DNA of 64,000 bases from Microbacterium luteolum (GTDB taxonomy: Bacteria > Actinomycetota > Actinomycetes > Actinomycetales > Microbacteriaceae), in assembly GCF_039533965.1 (NCBI RefSeq), contig NZ_BAAAUN010000001.1:2082950-2146949 (forward strand), read 5' to 3'. The notes under the pieces are model-generated. The model worked only from the letters and a program-made list of their open reading frames with translations, had not been told where the DNA came from and did not search any database. The translations under genes were made by a program, and so were the position numbers. Below, piece after piece: positions 41,870-50,107 of the stretch (positions are counted from its first letter, which is position 1; the number at the start of each line of letters is the position of its first letter).

Positions 41870-42742
41870 ATGCACCCCTTCGCGCGCGTCGACTTCAATG
41901 ACCTCGGCTCGATCATCGGCTGGCTCATCGAGCAGTGGTGGGTCTGGGCGATCGTCGGCGTCGTCGTGTTGTTCTTCATCGTCGTGTGGCTCCTTCCGGA
42001 CGCCAAGGTCAAGCCGTCGGAGCAGTTCTCCACGGCCGACGCCGAGGCGAACGAGATCGCGCTCGGGTTCCTGCAGATCACGAACCTCCCGTCCGGCCCG
42101 TGGAACGACCCGACCGCCTCCGGTCTCGGCGCGCGGGAGAAGTCGGTGCTCGTCGACCAGTGGGGTGTGCATTCGCGTCAGGACTGGCTCGACAACATCG
42201 AGCGCCTCACCACCGACCGTCGTCGGCGCGAGATGTGGACGCTCTACCTCGCCGTCCGCGCCTCGCTCGCCGAGCGCCTCGGCCGCACGCCGAAGGCGAA
42301 GGAATGGCTCGCGGCGATCGTGGAAGAGGGCGGCGACAAGCGCGATGCGCGCAGCTTCGTGACCGCGATCGAATACATCGAGTCGGAGGTGCGCAAGCGC
42401 GTCGGCAAGGACATCGTGTCCCCCGGTGTGTTCGTGAAGACGCTCGACGGCTACGCACTGGGTCAGGCCGTCGCGATGACGACCTGGGGCGTGGCGCTGG
42501 GCCACGGCGATGTCGGCGAAGCGCGGGAGATCATCCGCCGGATCAATGCCGACGCGCGCCCCGGCTTCAGCTCATGGGCCGACTTCGGCCTGAGCTACGT
42601 CGCCGGGCGGGTCATGCACTGGAGCGACGGCAACGTCGACGAGAAGTCGTTCGAGAAGTTCGGTGACGGCTGGTCGGACTTCAAGGCTGCCGCGACCGAG
42701 AAGCGCAACGGCCCGTGGGCGTCGCTGTCGTGGAGCCGCTGA
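41870..42742 (+). CDS. DUF1266-family membrane-anchored protein
   Basis: The 290-residue protein has one N-terminal helix (WAIVGVVVLFFIVVWLLP, about residues 24-42). A cytoplasmic DUF1266-like domain follows, containing WGVHSRQDWLDNIERL, the Gly-rich YALGQAVAMTTWGVALGHG and the closing FSSWADFGLSYVAGRVMHW. The function is unknown. GGAG precedes the ATG. It overlaps the next gene by 28 nt, so the two form a unit next to a TetR regulator. Confidence 0.82.
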   Translation: MHPFARVDFNDLGSIIGWLIEQWWVWAIVGVVVLFFIVVWLLPDAKVKPSEQFSTADAEANEIALGFLQITNLPSGPWNDPTASGLGAREKSVLVDQWGVHSRQDWLDNIERLTTDRRRREMWTLYLAVRASLAERLGRTPKAKEWLAAIVEEGGDKRDARSFVTAIEYIESEVRKRVGKDIVSPGVFVKTLDGYALGQAVAMTTWGVALGHGDVGEAREIIRRINADARPGFSSWADFGLSYVAGRVMHWSDGNVDEKSFEKFGDGWSDFKAAATEKRNGPWASLSWSR

Positions 42743-43779
42743 GCGTCGACCTGGAACCGCTGCGACGCAGCGCCGGATTCCGCGACATCCTCACCTACGA
42801 GCGCATCTGCCGGATGCCGCCGCATCGCCGTTTCGTGGTGATCCTCATCGCCGTGCTGCTGTTCGCCGCGGCGATGCTGGTGGGCCTCTGGTTCCTGGGC
42901 CGCACCGACATCCTCGCCGTCGCGCCCATCCTCGGCGTGTTCGTCGTCGGGTACACCGTGCTCGCCGCGGTCGGATTCGTCTGGTATTCGGTCGGGCTCA
43001 GCCGCCGGGTCAAGATCGCCGCCTTCGCCTGGCAGAACGGATGGGCCTACGCCGACTCGCTCGAGCACACCCGGCGGCCGGGAGCGGCGTTCACCCGCGT
43101 CCTCCGCGGGCAGGAGCGCGCGGTCGTAGCGTGCGACGACGAGCGGATGCCGTTCGAGCTCGGCATGCACCACTCGGTGTCGCGCGGTCAGGAGCGGGCG
43201 ACCGTGCAGCGCCCGTTCGCGTTCATCGAGCTGCCGCTCCCCTCGTCGGTGCCCCACATCGTGCTCGCGAACAAGCGGCGGAGCATCATCCCGACCCTGG
43301 GTCTCGGGCGAGGAGCGGCGCGGATGGACCTCGAGGGCGAGTTCGCCTCGACCTTCCGGCTCATCGTGCCGGAGGGCTACCAGCAGGACGCGCTGTACAT
43401 CTTCACGCCCGATCTCATGGCACGGGTGCTCGACCTCGGCGCAGGTTCCGAGATCGAACTCGTCTCGGACCGGCTCTATGTCTACCTGCCGGCGAACACA
43501 CGATTCGATCGCGCCGAGACCATGGCCGCAGCGATCACTCTCGCGGAGGATTTCCACCGCCGCTTCGCCGCACGCACCGCGCTGTACCGCGACGACGACG
43601 CCGGCGACATCGCGGCGAGGGCCGGCGTCTCGGTCGGCCTGCGCGGGCAGCGACTGGGCGGGCGCGGGATCTCCGTCCTCGCCGTGGCCGGGACCGCCGG
43701 CGTGCTGCTGCTGTCGGCGGGAGTGACCGCCTTCTCGCTGTTCGGCGGCGGCATCCTGCGCACGCTCGGCTTCGGCTGA
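42715..43779 (+). CDS. Membrane protein of unknown function paired with DUF1266
   Basis: The 354-residue protein has two helices near the N terminus (FVVILIAVLLFAAAMLVGLW and FVVGYTVLAAVGFVWYSVG). It has a cytoplasmic beta-rich domain of about 200 residues and a final helix (ISVLAVAGTAGVLLLSAGV). The layout resembles DUF3137-type proteins, but I cannot assign it firmly. Starts at GTG 42715 or GTG 42730 both lie inside the DUF1266 gene. A hairpin terminator follows. Confidence 0.75.
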   Translation: MGVAVVEPLSVDLEPLRRSAGFRDILTYERICRMPPHRRFVVILIAVLLFAAAMLVGLWFLGRTDILAVAPILGVFVVGYTVLAAVGFVWYSVGLSRRVKIAAFAWQNGWAYADSLEHTRRPGAAFTRVLRGQERAVVACDDERMPFELGMHHSVSRGQERATVQRPFAFIELPLPSSVPHIVLANKRRSIIPTLGLGRGAARMDLEGEFASTFRLIVPEGYQQDALYIFTPDLMARVLDLGAGSEIELVSDRLYVYLPANTRFDRAETMAAAITLAEDFHRRFAARTALYRDDDAGDIAARAGVSVGLRGQRLGGRGISVLAVAGTAGVLLLSAGVTAFSLFGGGILRTLGFG

Positions 43780-43789
43780 CCCACAGACC

Positions 43790-43836
43790 CACGGCTGTGG
43801 GCCTGGCCCGGAGGGGGCGCCAGGGCCACAGCCGTG
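43790..43836 (+). terminator. Hairpin terminator after the 42715 gene
   Basis: Arms 43790-43807 and 43819-43836 pair at 17 of 18 positions (CACGGCTGTGG against CCACAGCCGTG at the base). The stem begins 10 nt after the stop codon. Confidence 0.85.
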
Positions 43837-43856
43837 TTCACCTCGGTCGTGCCGCG

Positions 43857-43940
43857 AACTTTGTGCGGCCATTCCGAACTTCTGCGGCCATTCCGAGCGA
43901 ATGAGGCCGCAGAAGTCGAGATCGGCCGCAGGAGTTCGAC
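43857..43940. repeat. Nested inverted repeats with TGCGGCC words
   Basis: The core is a perfect 12-bp pair, ACTTCTGCGGCC (43878-43889) with GGCCGCAGAAGT (43905-43916). An outer pair, GTGCGGCC (43863-43870) with GGCCGCAGGAGTTCG (43925-43939), is imperfect. The word GCGGCCATTCCGA occurs twice in direct order. It lies beyond the terminator and before the stop of the convergent LacI gene. Confidence 0.7.
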
Positions 43941-43944
43941 CGGC

Positions 43945-44943
43945 TCAGGCCGAGGCGCGCACCACGAGCTCGGTCGGCAGGATCGTGGTGTTCGCCGGAT
44001 CCTCGCCGGCGAGCCGCGCCAGCAGCACACCCGCCATCGCCTCACCCTGCCGGTACATCGGCTGGCGCATCGTCGTGAGCTGCGGATCGGTCGACACCGC
44101 GACCGAGGAGTCATCGAAACCGACGAGGGCCACGTCCTCCGGGACCCTCAGTCCGGCCGAGCGCAGGGCCGTGAGCGCGCCCCGCGCCATCAGGTCGCTC
44201 GCGACGAACACCGCGTCGGGTGCACCGCCCGCGAGGATGCGGCGCATGGCATCGGCTCCGCTGGCCTCGCTGTAGTCGCCGGCCTCCTCCGCGAACGGCC
44301 GCAGCCCGGCATCCGCGAGCGCCCGTCGGAAACCCTGCATGCGGTCGATAGACGACACCATGGTCGGCGTGCCCGAGACCGTCGCGATGCGCGTCCGGCC
44401 GATGTCGATCAGTCGGCGAGTGGCGTTCTCGGCCCCTGCGACGTTGTCCACGTCGACGACGTAGTCGGTCTCGCGCCGGCGCACGGGGCGTCCGCCGTAG
44501 ACGACCGGTACGGCATCCGCGATTCGATCGATGAACGCGTCACTGGTGTGGTGCGAGACGATCAGGGCGCCGTCGACACCCCCGTTGCGCACGAAGCTGG
44601 TCATCTTGTCGCCGGGGTCGTCGCTGGCGATGAGCAGGTTGAGCAGGTAGTCCGAGCCGCCGAGCTTCCCGGTGATGCCCGCGACGATGGCGGCGAAGAA
44701 CGGGTCCCCGAAGAAGCGGTTGGTGTCCTCCGGGACGATCAGGGCGATCGCGTGGGTCTGCCGTGATGCCAGCGACCGGGCCGCTCGGTTGGGCACGTAG
44801 CTCAGCTCGTCGATGGCTGCGCGCACCGCGGCGAGCGCCTCGGGACTCACCGCCGTCGAGCCGTTGACCACCCGCGACACCGTCGACCGGGACACCCCCG
44901 CGGCGGATGCCACCTCCTCGATGGTCGCCCGTGGCGACATCAT
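43945..44943 (-). CDS. LacI-family regulator of the GH1 sugar operon
   Basis: The protein has about 332 residues. The helix-turn-helix (IEEVASAAGVSRSTVSRVVNG) is at about residues 8-28, and the hinge and effector domain follow (YVPNRAARSLASRQTHAIAL). The ATG at 44943 has GGAAGAG 8 nt upstream; a GTG nine bases earlier would touch it. It is last in line after the binding protein, permeases and GH1 enzyme, separated from GH1 by a 21-bp palindrome. The twin TGGGAGCGCTCCCA sites upstream of the operon are its likely targets. Confidence 0.92.
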   Translation of the reverse strand: MMSPRATIEEVASAAGVSRSTVSRVVNGSTAVSPEALAAVRAAIDELSYVPNRAARSLASRQTHAIALIVPEDTNRFFGDPFFAAIVAGITGKLGGSDYLLNLLIASDDPGDKMTSFVRNGGVDGALIVSHHTSDAFIDRIADAVPVVYGGRPVRRRETDYVVDVDNVAGAENATRRLIDIGRTRIATVSGTPTMVSSIDRMQGFRRALADAGLRPFAEEAGDYSEASGADAMRRILAGGAPDAVFVASDLMARGALTALRSAGLRVPEDVALVGFDDSSVAVSTDPQLTTMRQPMYRQGEAMAGVLLARLAGEDPANTTILPTELVVRASA

Positions 44944-45005
44944 CGTGCGCACTCTTCCATCGCCCTATTCTGTCTGTTCGGCGGGGAGCTTCCCGTCACC
45001 GAGCT

Positions 45006-45064
45006 TTCGAATCGCGTGAATGGTCGAGTTTCGGGCGTAGCCGCGACCATTCACGCGATTCGAA
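45006..45064. repeat. 21-bp perfect inverted repeat between GH1 and LacI genes
   Basis: Arms 45006-45026 and 45044-45064 (TTCGAATCGCGTGAATGG...) are perfectly complementary around a 17-nt spacer. It starts 13 nt after the GH1 stop and may terminate or attenuate transcription before the LacI gene. Confidence 0.85.
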
Positions 45065-45076
45065 GGGCACGTCGGC

Positions 45077-46507
45077 TCAGAGGGCGCGCGCGGCGATGAT
45101 CCGCGCGTACTCCCTGCCCGAGTCCTTCAGGCTCCGCTCCTGCGTGTCGTAGTCGACGCGCACGATGCCGAATCGCTTGTCGTAGCCCCAGGCCCACTCG
45201 TAATTGTCGAACATCGACCAGTAGAAGTAGCCGCGCACGTCGACGCCCGCATCCGCGGCATCCAGCACGGCGCCGAGGTGCAGGCGCAGGAACTCGGCGC
45301 GCTCCGCGTCGTGCACGCGGGTCTCGCCGCCCTCGACCACCGCGACGTCGTCGTAGGCCGCGCCGTTCTCGGTCATGTAGAGCACGGTCCCCGCGGGCTC
45401 GGCGTACTCGGTCCACACGCGCTGGAGGAGGCGGGTGAGCCCCTCCGGCTGCACCTCCCAGTTCTGCGCGGTGCGCGGGAGGCCCCGCTCGACGGAATGG
45501 ATGCCGTCGCTCGAGGGGTACGGGCTGCGCCCCTTCCGCTCGGTCGCAGGACCGCCCGACACCGGCGGCTCGGCGGGAGCCGCGCCCGCCACGAAGTCGC
45601 CGTGGTAGTAGTTCACGCCCTGAGTGTCGATGTGCTGCGAGATCGTCTCGAGGTCGCCGTCGTGGACCGCGGCCTCGAACTGGGAGACCGCATCCGCATC
45701 CACCGCGCGGATGTCCTCGATGATGTCCGCGGGGTAGGCACCGCGGTAGATCGGGTCGAGGAACCAGCGGTTGAACTGGCCGTCGACGCGGCGGGCGGCG
45801 TCGACGTCGGCAGGGTTCCCCGGATCCGCCGGGTCGGCGACCGTGTGGTTCAGCGTGATGCCGAGATCCAGCGAGGCGTCGCGACCGCGCAGCTCGCGCA
45901 CCGTCGAGCCGTGCGCGAGCAGCAGGTGGTGCGAGGCCAGCAGCCCCTCCGCGATGCTCGTGTGGCCGGGGGCGTGCTCACCGCCGGTGTAGGAGAGGAA
46001 CGACGAGCACCACGGCTCGTTCAACGTCGTCCAGACGTTCACCCGATCACCGAGCGCGTCGTGCATGGTGCCGACGTACTCCAGGAAGCGGTCGACCGTG
46101 TCGCGGTTCGTCCAGCCCCCGGCATCCTGCAGCGCCTGCGGCATGTCCCAGTGGTAGAGGGTCAGCCAGGGCAGGATGCCGGCGCCGAGCAGCTCGTCGA
46201 CCAGACGCTGGTAGAAGTCGACGCCCTTCGCGTTCACGGCGCCGCCGTCGGGCCGCACCCGCGACCACGAGGTCGAGAACCGGTACGTCTGCAGGCCGAG
46301 CTCGGTCATGAGGGCGACATCGTCGGCGTAGCGGTGATAGTGGTCGCACGCGATGTCTCCGGTGTCGCCGCCGATGACGGCCCCCGGCACCCTCGAGAAC
46401 GCATCCCAGATCGACGCGGTGCGCCCGTCCTCGAAGGCCGCTCCTTCGATCTGATACGCCGCCGTCGCGGCGCCGAAGAGGAAGTTCGAGGGGAAGGGGC
46501 GCGTCAT
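45077..46507 (-). CDS. Beta-glucosidase, glycoside hydrolase family 1
   Basis: The 476-residue GH1 barrel has no signal peptide, so it is intracellular. FLFGAATAAYQIEGA is the family N-terminal signature. TLNEPW holds the acid/base Glu164 and LYMTENG the nucleophile Glu380. It should release glucose from imported beta-glucosides such as cellobiose. An ATG at 46516 forms ATGA with the permease stop, but AAAGGA is better spaced for the ATG at 46507. It is the downstream enzyme of the CUT1 operon. Confidence 0.95.
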   Translation of the reverse strand: MTRPFPSNFLFGAATAAYQIEGAAFEDGRTASIWDAFSRVPGAVIGGDTGDIACDHYHRYADDVALMTELGLQTYRFSTSWSRVRPDGGAVNAKGVDFYQRLVDELLGAGILPWLTLYHWDMPQALQDAGGWTNRDTVDRFLEYVGTMHDALGDRVNVWTTLNEPWCSSFLSYTGGEHAPGHTSIAEGLLASHHLLLAHGSTVRELRGRDASLDLGITLNHTVADPADPGNPADVDAARRVDGQFNRWFLDPIYRGAYPADIIEDIRAVDADAVSQFEAAVHDGDLETISQHIDTQGVNYYHGDFVAGAAPAEPPVSGGPATERKGRSPYPSSDGIHSVERGLPRTAQNWEVQPEGLTRLLQRVWTEYAEPAGTVLYMTENGAAYDDVAVVEGGETRVHDAERAEFLRLHLGAVLDAADAGVDVRGYFYWSMFDNYEWAWGYDKRFGIVRVDYDTQERSLKDSGREYARIIAARAL

Positions 46508-46512
46508 AGAGG

Positions 46513-47400
46513 TCATCCTTTCACCGCGCCCGCCATGATGCCACTGACCAACTGGCGGCCCGCGACCACGAAGAGCACGAGCAGCGGGAGGGTCGCGAGC
46601 ACCGCACCGGCGAGCACGATGGAGTAGTCGATGTAGTAGCCGGACTGCAGCTGACTGAGCGCCGTCTGCAGGGTCGGGTTCTGGGGGGAGAGCACGATCA
46701 GCGGCCAGAGGTAGTCGGTCCACGCGGTCATGAACGTGAACAGTCCGAGGATCGCCATGGCCGGGCGGGCGGCGGGCAAGCCGACGGTGAGGAAGGTGCG
46801 GAACTGGTTCGCACCGTCCATCCGCGCGGCTTCGATCAGCTCGTCCGGGATCACGTCGACGAGGTACTGCCGCATGAAGAACACCCCGAAGGCGGTGACC
46901 AGCGTCGGCACGATGACCGCGCCGATCGACCCGGTCCAGCCGAGTTCGCGCATCAGCATGAACAGCGGGATGATGCCGAGCTGCGTCGGGATCGCCATGG
47001 TCGCGATCACGAAGATCATGAGTCCGTCGCGGCCCTTGAAGCGCAGCTTCGCGAAGGCGTAGCCGGCGAGCGTCGAGAAGGTCACGACCGAGATCGTGAT
47101 GATGCCCGAGATGAGGAACGAGTTGCCGAGCGCCAGCCAGAACGGGATCGCGTCGAACACCTTCGCAGCGTTCACGAGGAAGTTGCCGCCGGGGATGAGG
47201 GGCAGCGTCTCGCCGCGGGTGGCGTTGGTGCCGCTCGCCACGACCACCGACCACCACAGCGGATACACGCTGCCGATGATGAACGCGGCGAGCAGACCGT
47301 AGGTGAGGAAGCCGGGGCGGCTGCCGATACCCGCGTTCCCTCCGCTCGCGCTGCGGCGGCGGATCTTCTCCGGCACGCTGAGGGCCTGGGTGGCGGTCAT
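46513..47400 (-). CDS. CUT1 sugar ABC permease (MalG type), GH1 operon
   Basis: The 295-residue permease has about six helices and the EAA loop EAARMDGANQFRTFLTVGLP. It overlaps the upstream permease by 4 nt (ATGA). It works with the MalF-type partner and the lipoprotein at 48560-49870 to import a sugar, presumably a beta-glucoside given the adjacent GH1 enzyme. There is no ATPase gene in the operon. Confidence 0.93.
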   Translation of the reverse strand: MTATQALSVPEKIRRRSASGGNAGIGSRPGFLTYGLLAAFIIGSVYPLWWSVVVASGTNATRGETLPLIPGGNFLVNAAKVFDAIPFWLALGNSFLISGIITISVVTFSTLAGYAFAKLRFKGRDGLMIFVIATMAIPTQLGIIPLFMLMRELGWTGSIGAVIVPTLVTAFGVFFMRQYLVDVIPDELIEAARMDGANQFRTFLTVGLPAARPAMAILGLFTFMTAWTDYLWPLIVLSPQNPTLQTALSQLQSGYYIDYSIVLAGAVLATLPLLVLFVVAGRQLVSGIMAGAVKG

Positions 47401-48437
47401 CGCGCCTCCTCCTTGCGGGTCGAGCGGGCGCGGCGGCGCGCGGCCCGGTTCTTCGGATCGCTGCCCGTGGAGATGCGGCGGGAGATCAGGAAGTTGATCA
47501 CGCCGATGCCCACGATGAGCAGGAAGAGCAGGATGGCGACGGCGGATGCCTCGCCGAGATCGCGGCGGAAGAAGGCGAGCTCCCAGAGGAACAGCACGGT
47601 CGTCTGGAACTGGCGGTCGCTGCCGCCGATGCCGCCCGCGGTCGACACGTCGAAGAGGCGCGGCTCGGCGAAGATCTGCAGTCCGCCGATCGTGGCGGTG
47701 ATGATCACGAAGATCAGGGTCGGACGGATCGTGGGGATGGTGATGGAGAAGAAGCGGCGAGCGGCTCCGGCGCCGTCGAGCGCCGCGGACTCGTACAGAT
47801 CGCGCGGCACGGACTGCATCGCGGCGAGGAGGATGAGGGCGTTGTACCCGGTCCAGCGGAAGTTGACCATCACCGCGATCGCCATGTGCGACAGCGCCGT
47901 GTTGTGCTTCCACTCCTGGTCGGCGATGCCGATGAGGTTCAGGAGGTTGTTGGCGAGACCGTCGGCCTCGTTGAAGATGCTCGAGAAGATGATCGCGACG
48001 GCGACCGGCGTGACGACGAACGGGATGAGCACGCTCATGCGCCAGAACGTCGGTGCGCGCAGCCCCCGGTCGAGGAGGTAGGCGATCACCAGTGCGACCG
48101 CCAGCTGAGGGATCGCGGAGAGCAGGAAGATGCTCAGGGTGTTGCCGATCGAGTTCCAGAACATCGAGTCGCCGAGGATCTCGACGAAGTTGCCGACGCC
48201 GACGAAGTCGCCCTCCCCCTTGAGCAGGTCCCACTCGTGCACCGCCACCCACACGGTGTAGAGCAGCGGGAACAGTCCGACGAGCCCGAACAGCAGGAAG
48301 AACGGGGAGATGTAGAAGTACGGAGACGCGTTCTGGTCGAAGCGCGAGAGCCTGTGGCGCCACGGCCGCTTCGGCGCGGCATCCGTCTTCTGCGACGGAG
48401 CGGATGCCGTGGCCGCGCGCTCTTCTGTGAGAGTCAT
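47397..48437 (-). CDS. CUT1 sugar ABC permease (MalF type), GH1 operon
   Basis: The 346-residue permease has a long basic/Ser-rich cytoplasmic N terminus and about six helices. The EAA-like loop is YESAALDGAGAARRFFSITI. It is the first gene after the binding protein. The 122-nt gap between them holds a large hairpin (48465-48552), so its expression can be set below that of the binding protein. Confidence 0.93.
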   Translation of the reverse strand: MTLTEERAATASAPSQKTDAAPKRPWRHRLSRFDQNASPYFYISPFFLLFGLVGLFPLLYTVWVAVHEWDLLKGEGDFVGVGNFVEILGDSMFWNSIGNTLSIFLLSAIPQLAVALVIAYLLDRGLRAPTFWRMSVLIPFVVTPVAVAIIFSSIFNEADGLANNLLNLIGIADQEWKHNTALSHMAIAVMVNFRWTGYNALILLAAMQSVPRDLYESAALDGAGAARRFFSITIPTIRPTLIFVIITATIGGLQIFAEPRLFDVSTAGGIGGSDRQFQTTVLFLWELAFFRRDLGEASAVAILLFLLIVGIGVINFLISRRISTGSDPKNRAARRRARSTRKEEAR

Positions 48438-48464
48438 GGGTCTTCCTTGGTGGATGCGAGGAGT

Positions 48465-48552
48465 GGGCGTTTCGTCTCGCTGCGCTCGCTCAACGACCGA
48501 ATGATGTCGGTCGTTGAGCGAGCACGGCGGAGCCGAGCGAGACGAAACGCCC
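48465..48552. repeat. 88-bp intra-operon hairpin (TTTCGTCTCGCT family C)
   Basis: Outer arms 48465-48481 and 48536-48552 and inner arms 48484-48500 and 48507-48523 are each perfect 17-bp complements. The small bulge is unpaired on one side. It sits between the binding-protein and permease genes, as REP elements do in malE-malF. A related sequence lies at 50701-50770. Confidence 0.9.
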
Positions 48553-48559
48553 GAGGGTG

Positions 48560-49870
48560 TCAGTCGACGAGCTCGTTCAGGAGCTTGATCGCGGCATCCC
48601 AGGCACCCTGGGTGTCGGTGTCACCGCGGTCGAGTCCGCTGAGAGCCGGCCCGAAGACGTTCTCCTGGATCACGGAGTCGTCGGCGCCCTTGAACTGCGC
48701 CACCACGCCCTTCGCGCGCTCGGCCAGGATCGCGCCGGTGGGCGCGTCGTTGAAGAACGCGTTCGGCGTCGCCTCCGAGGCGAGGGTCTCCTGCGCCTTG
48801 ACGGTCGAGGGGAAGTTGCCCGCGGCGGCGGACTGCTTCACCTGCTGCTCGGGCTGCGTCAGCCAGTCGGCGAGCTCAGCGGCCGCTTCCTGGTGCTGCG
48901 AGCTCTCCGGGATCGACAGGAACGCGCCGCCCCAGTTGGCCGCCCCTCCGGGGAACACGTCGGCGAAGTCCCAGCCGGTCGCCGCGTCGCCGCCGCCGGC
49001 CTCGACCTGACCCTGCACGACGCCGAGCATCCAGCCCGGGCACACGAAGGTCGCGAAGGTGCCGTCGACGAACGACTTCCCGCCGTTCCAGTCCCACGCG
49101 GTCTGCGCAGCGGACTGGCCGCCCTCGGTCGCGGCTCCGAGCAGCTCGAAGCGCTCCTTCAGCTCGGCGTTGTCCTCGACGTTCACCTTGCCGTCGGCGG
49201 TGTAGTAGCCCTCGTCGAGCTGGTTGACCATGGCGTTCCAGACGAAGCCGGAGTGGTCGTACCAGGCCTTGCCGGTCTTGGCCGTGTACTCGGCGCCGAC
49301 GGCGAAGTAGTTCTCCCAGTCGCCGTCGAGCAGCTCGGCGACGGACTCACGGTCGCTGGGCAGGCCAGCGGCCTCGAACGCGGCGCCGTTGTAGCAGATG
49401 CCGCTCGGACCGATGTCGGTGCCGTAGCCGATGACACGGCCCTCGGCATCCGTCGCCTGTCCGTACTTCCAGTCGACCCAGTCGGCCTTGCGGTCCTCGA
49501 TGCCGAAGTCGCGCAGGTCGACGAAGGTGTCGGAGACGTCCATGATGGCGCCGAGCCAGCCCTCTTCGATCGCGACGACGTCGCTGAGGCCGGAGCCGGC
49601 CGCGATCTTGGTGAACGCGTCGGTGCGGGCGTTGCCGCCGGTGTCGATGTTGGTCGCCTCGATCGTGACGTTCGGGTGCTCCTTCTCGTACTCGTCGTAG
49701 AGGTCTTCGTAGCCGAAGGTGCCGAACGTGGTGACGGTCAGCGTGACGTCCTCGTCGCCACCGCCGTCGGCGTCGCCACCGGCGGCGCCGGAGCATCCGG
49801 CCAGGGCGAGGGCGGAGACGGATGCCACGGCGGCTGCCGTCAGGATCCGGGTGCGGGCACGTGTGTTCAC
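48560..49870 (-). CDS. Sugar-binding lipoprotein of the GH1 CUT1 transporter
   Basis: The 436-residue family-1 solute-binding protein has a lipoprotein signal ending LALAGC (Cys at about 26), a Gly/Asp linker and the two-lobed fold. It is the first gene of the operon and has an AGGAGT ribosome-binding site. Its promoter carries two identical 14-bp palindromes, one inside the -35/-10 spacer, so it should be tightly repressed without substrate. A beta-glucoside is inferred from the GH1 gene downstream. Confidence 0.93.
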   Translation of the reverse strand: MNTRARTRILTAAAVASVSALALAGCSGAAGGDADGGGDEDVTLTVTTFGTFGYEDLYDEYEKEHPNVTIEATNIDTGGNARTDAFTKIAAGSGLSDVVAIEEGWLGAIMDVSDTFVDLRDFGIEDRKADWVDWKYGQATDAEGRVIGYGTDIGPSGICYNGAAFEAAGLPSDRESVAELLDGDWENYFAVGAEYTAKTGKAWYDHSGFVWNAMVNQLDEGYYTADGKVNVEDNAELKERFELLGAATEGGQSAAQTAWDWNGGKSFVDGTFATFVCPGWMLGVVQGQVEAGGGDAATGWDFADVFPGGAANWGGAFLSIPESSQHQEAAAELADWLTQPEQQVKQSAAAGNFPSTVKAQETLASEATPNAFFNDAPTGAILAERAKGVVAQFKGADDSVIQENVFGPALSGLDRGDTDTQGAWDAAIKLLNELVD

Positions 49871-49916
49871 AGGTCACTCCTTTGTGGTGGGGGTCGCGCA
49901 GTGTGGTGCTCAGGGA

Positions 49917-49978
49917 TTCGTGGGAGCGCTCCCACGAACTGAGACGTCACTCTATGGGAGCGCTCCCACGAAAGTCAA
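49917..49978 (-). promoter_or_regulatory. Promoter with twin LacI operators, TGGGAGCGCTCCCA
   Basis: On the minus strand, TTGACT (49978-49973) and TAGAGT (49954-49949) are 18 bp apart. The spacer is filled by the palindrome TGGGAGCGCTCCCA (49955-49968). A second copy (49921-49934, extended to a perfect 22-bp palindrome at 49917-49938) lies downstream of the start. Centres are 34 bp apart, about three helical turns, which would allow cooperative binding. Confidence 0.85.
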
Positions 49979-50003
49979 GCAGGACGGGTCGGGGCCGGAG
50001 GCT

Positions 50004-50089
50004 GTGCACAACTCAGCAAGAATTCACCGCCGCACCCCAACACTCCGGTCCCGCGGGCCGATCGGCCGCATTCTTGCTGAGTTACGCAC
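50004..50089. repeat. Intergenic inverted repeat, family B, upstream of apt
   Basis: Arms AACTCAGCAAGAAT (50010-50023) and ATTCTTGCTGAGTT (50070-50083) are perfect complements. Flanking GTGCAC/ACGCAC words extend the stem imperfectly. It lies in a divergent promoter region, so a terminator role is unlikely. It is related to 28861-28946, which precedes purD. Confidence 0.75.
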
Positions 50090-50095
50090 GCGAGG

Positions 50096-50101
50096 TAGCC
50101 T
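50096..50101 (+). promoter_or_regulatory. -10-like hexamer TAGCCT before apt
   Basis: The hexamer ends exactly 6 nt before the GTG at 50108, the same geometry as purD. Confidence 0.55.
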
Positions 50102-50107
50102 TGCCCG

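Noticed and set aside
45077..47257. GH1 gene extended to 726 codons
   Set aside because: The extension is an out-of-phase reading of the permease. GH1 begins at about 46507 with its conserved FLFGAATA signature.
50004..50089. Family B element as a terminator for apt's neighbour
   Set aside because: It lies between two divergent starts, so no transcript should end there in the normal direction.
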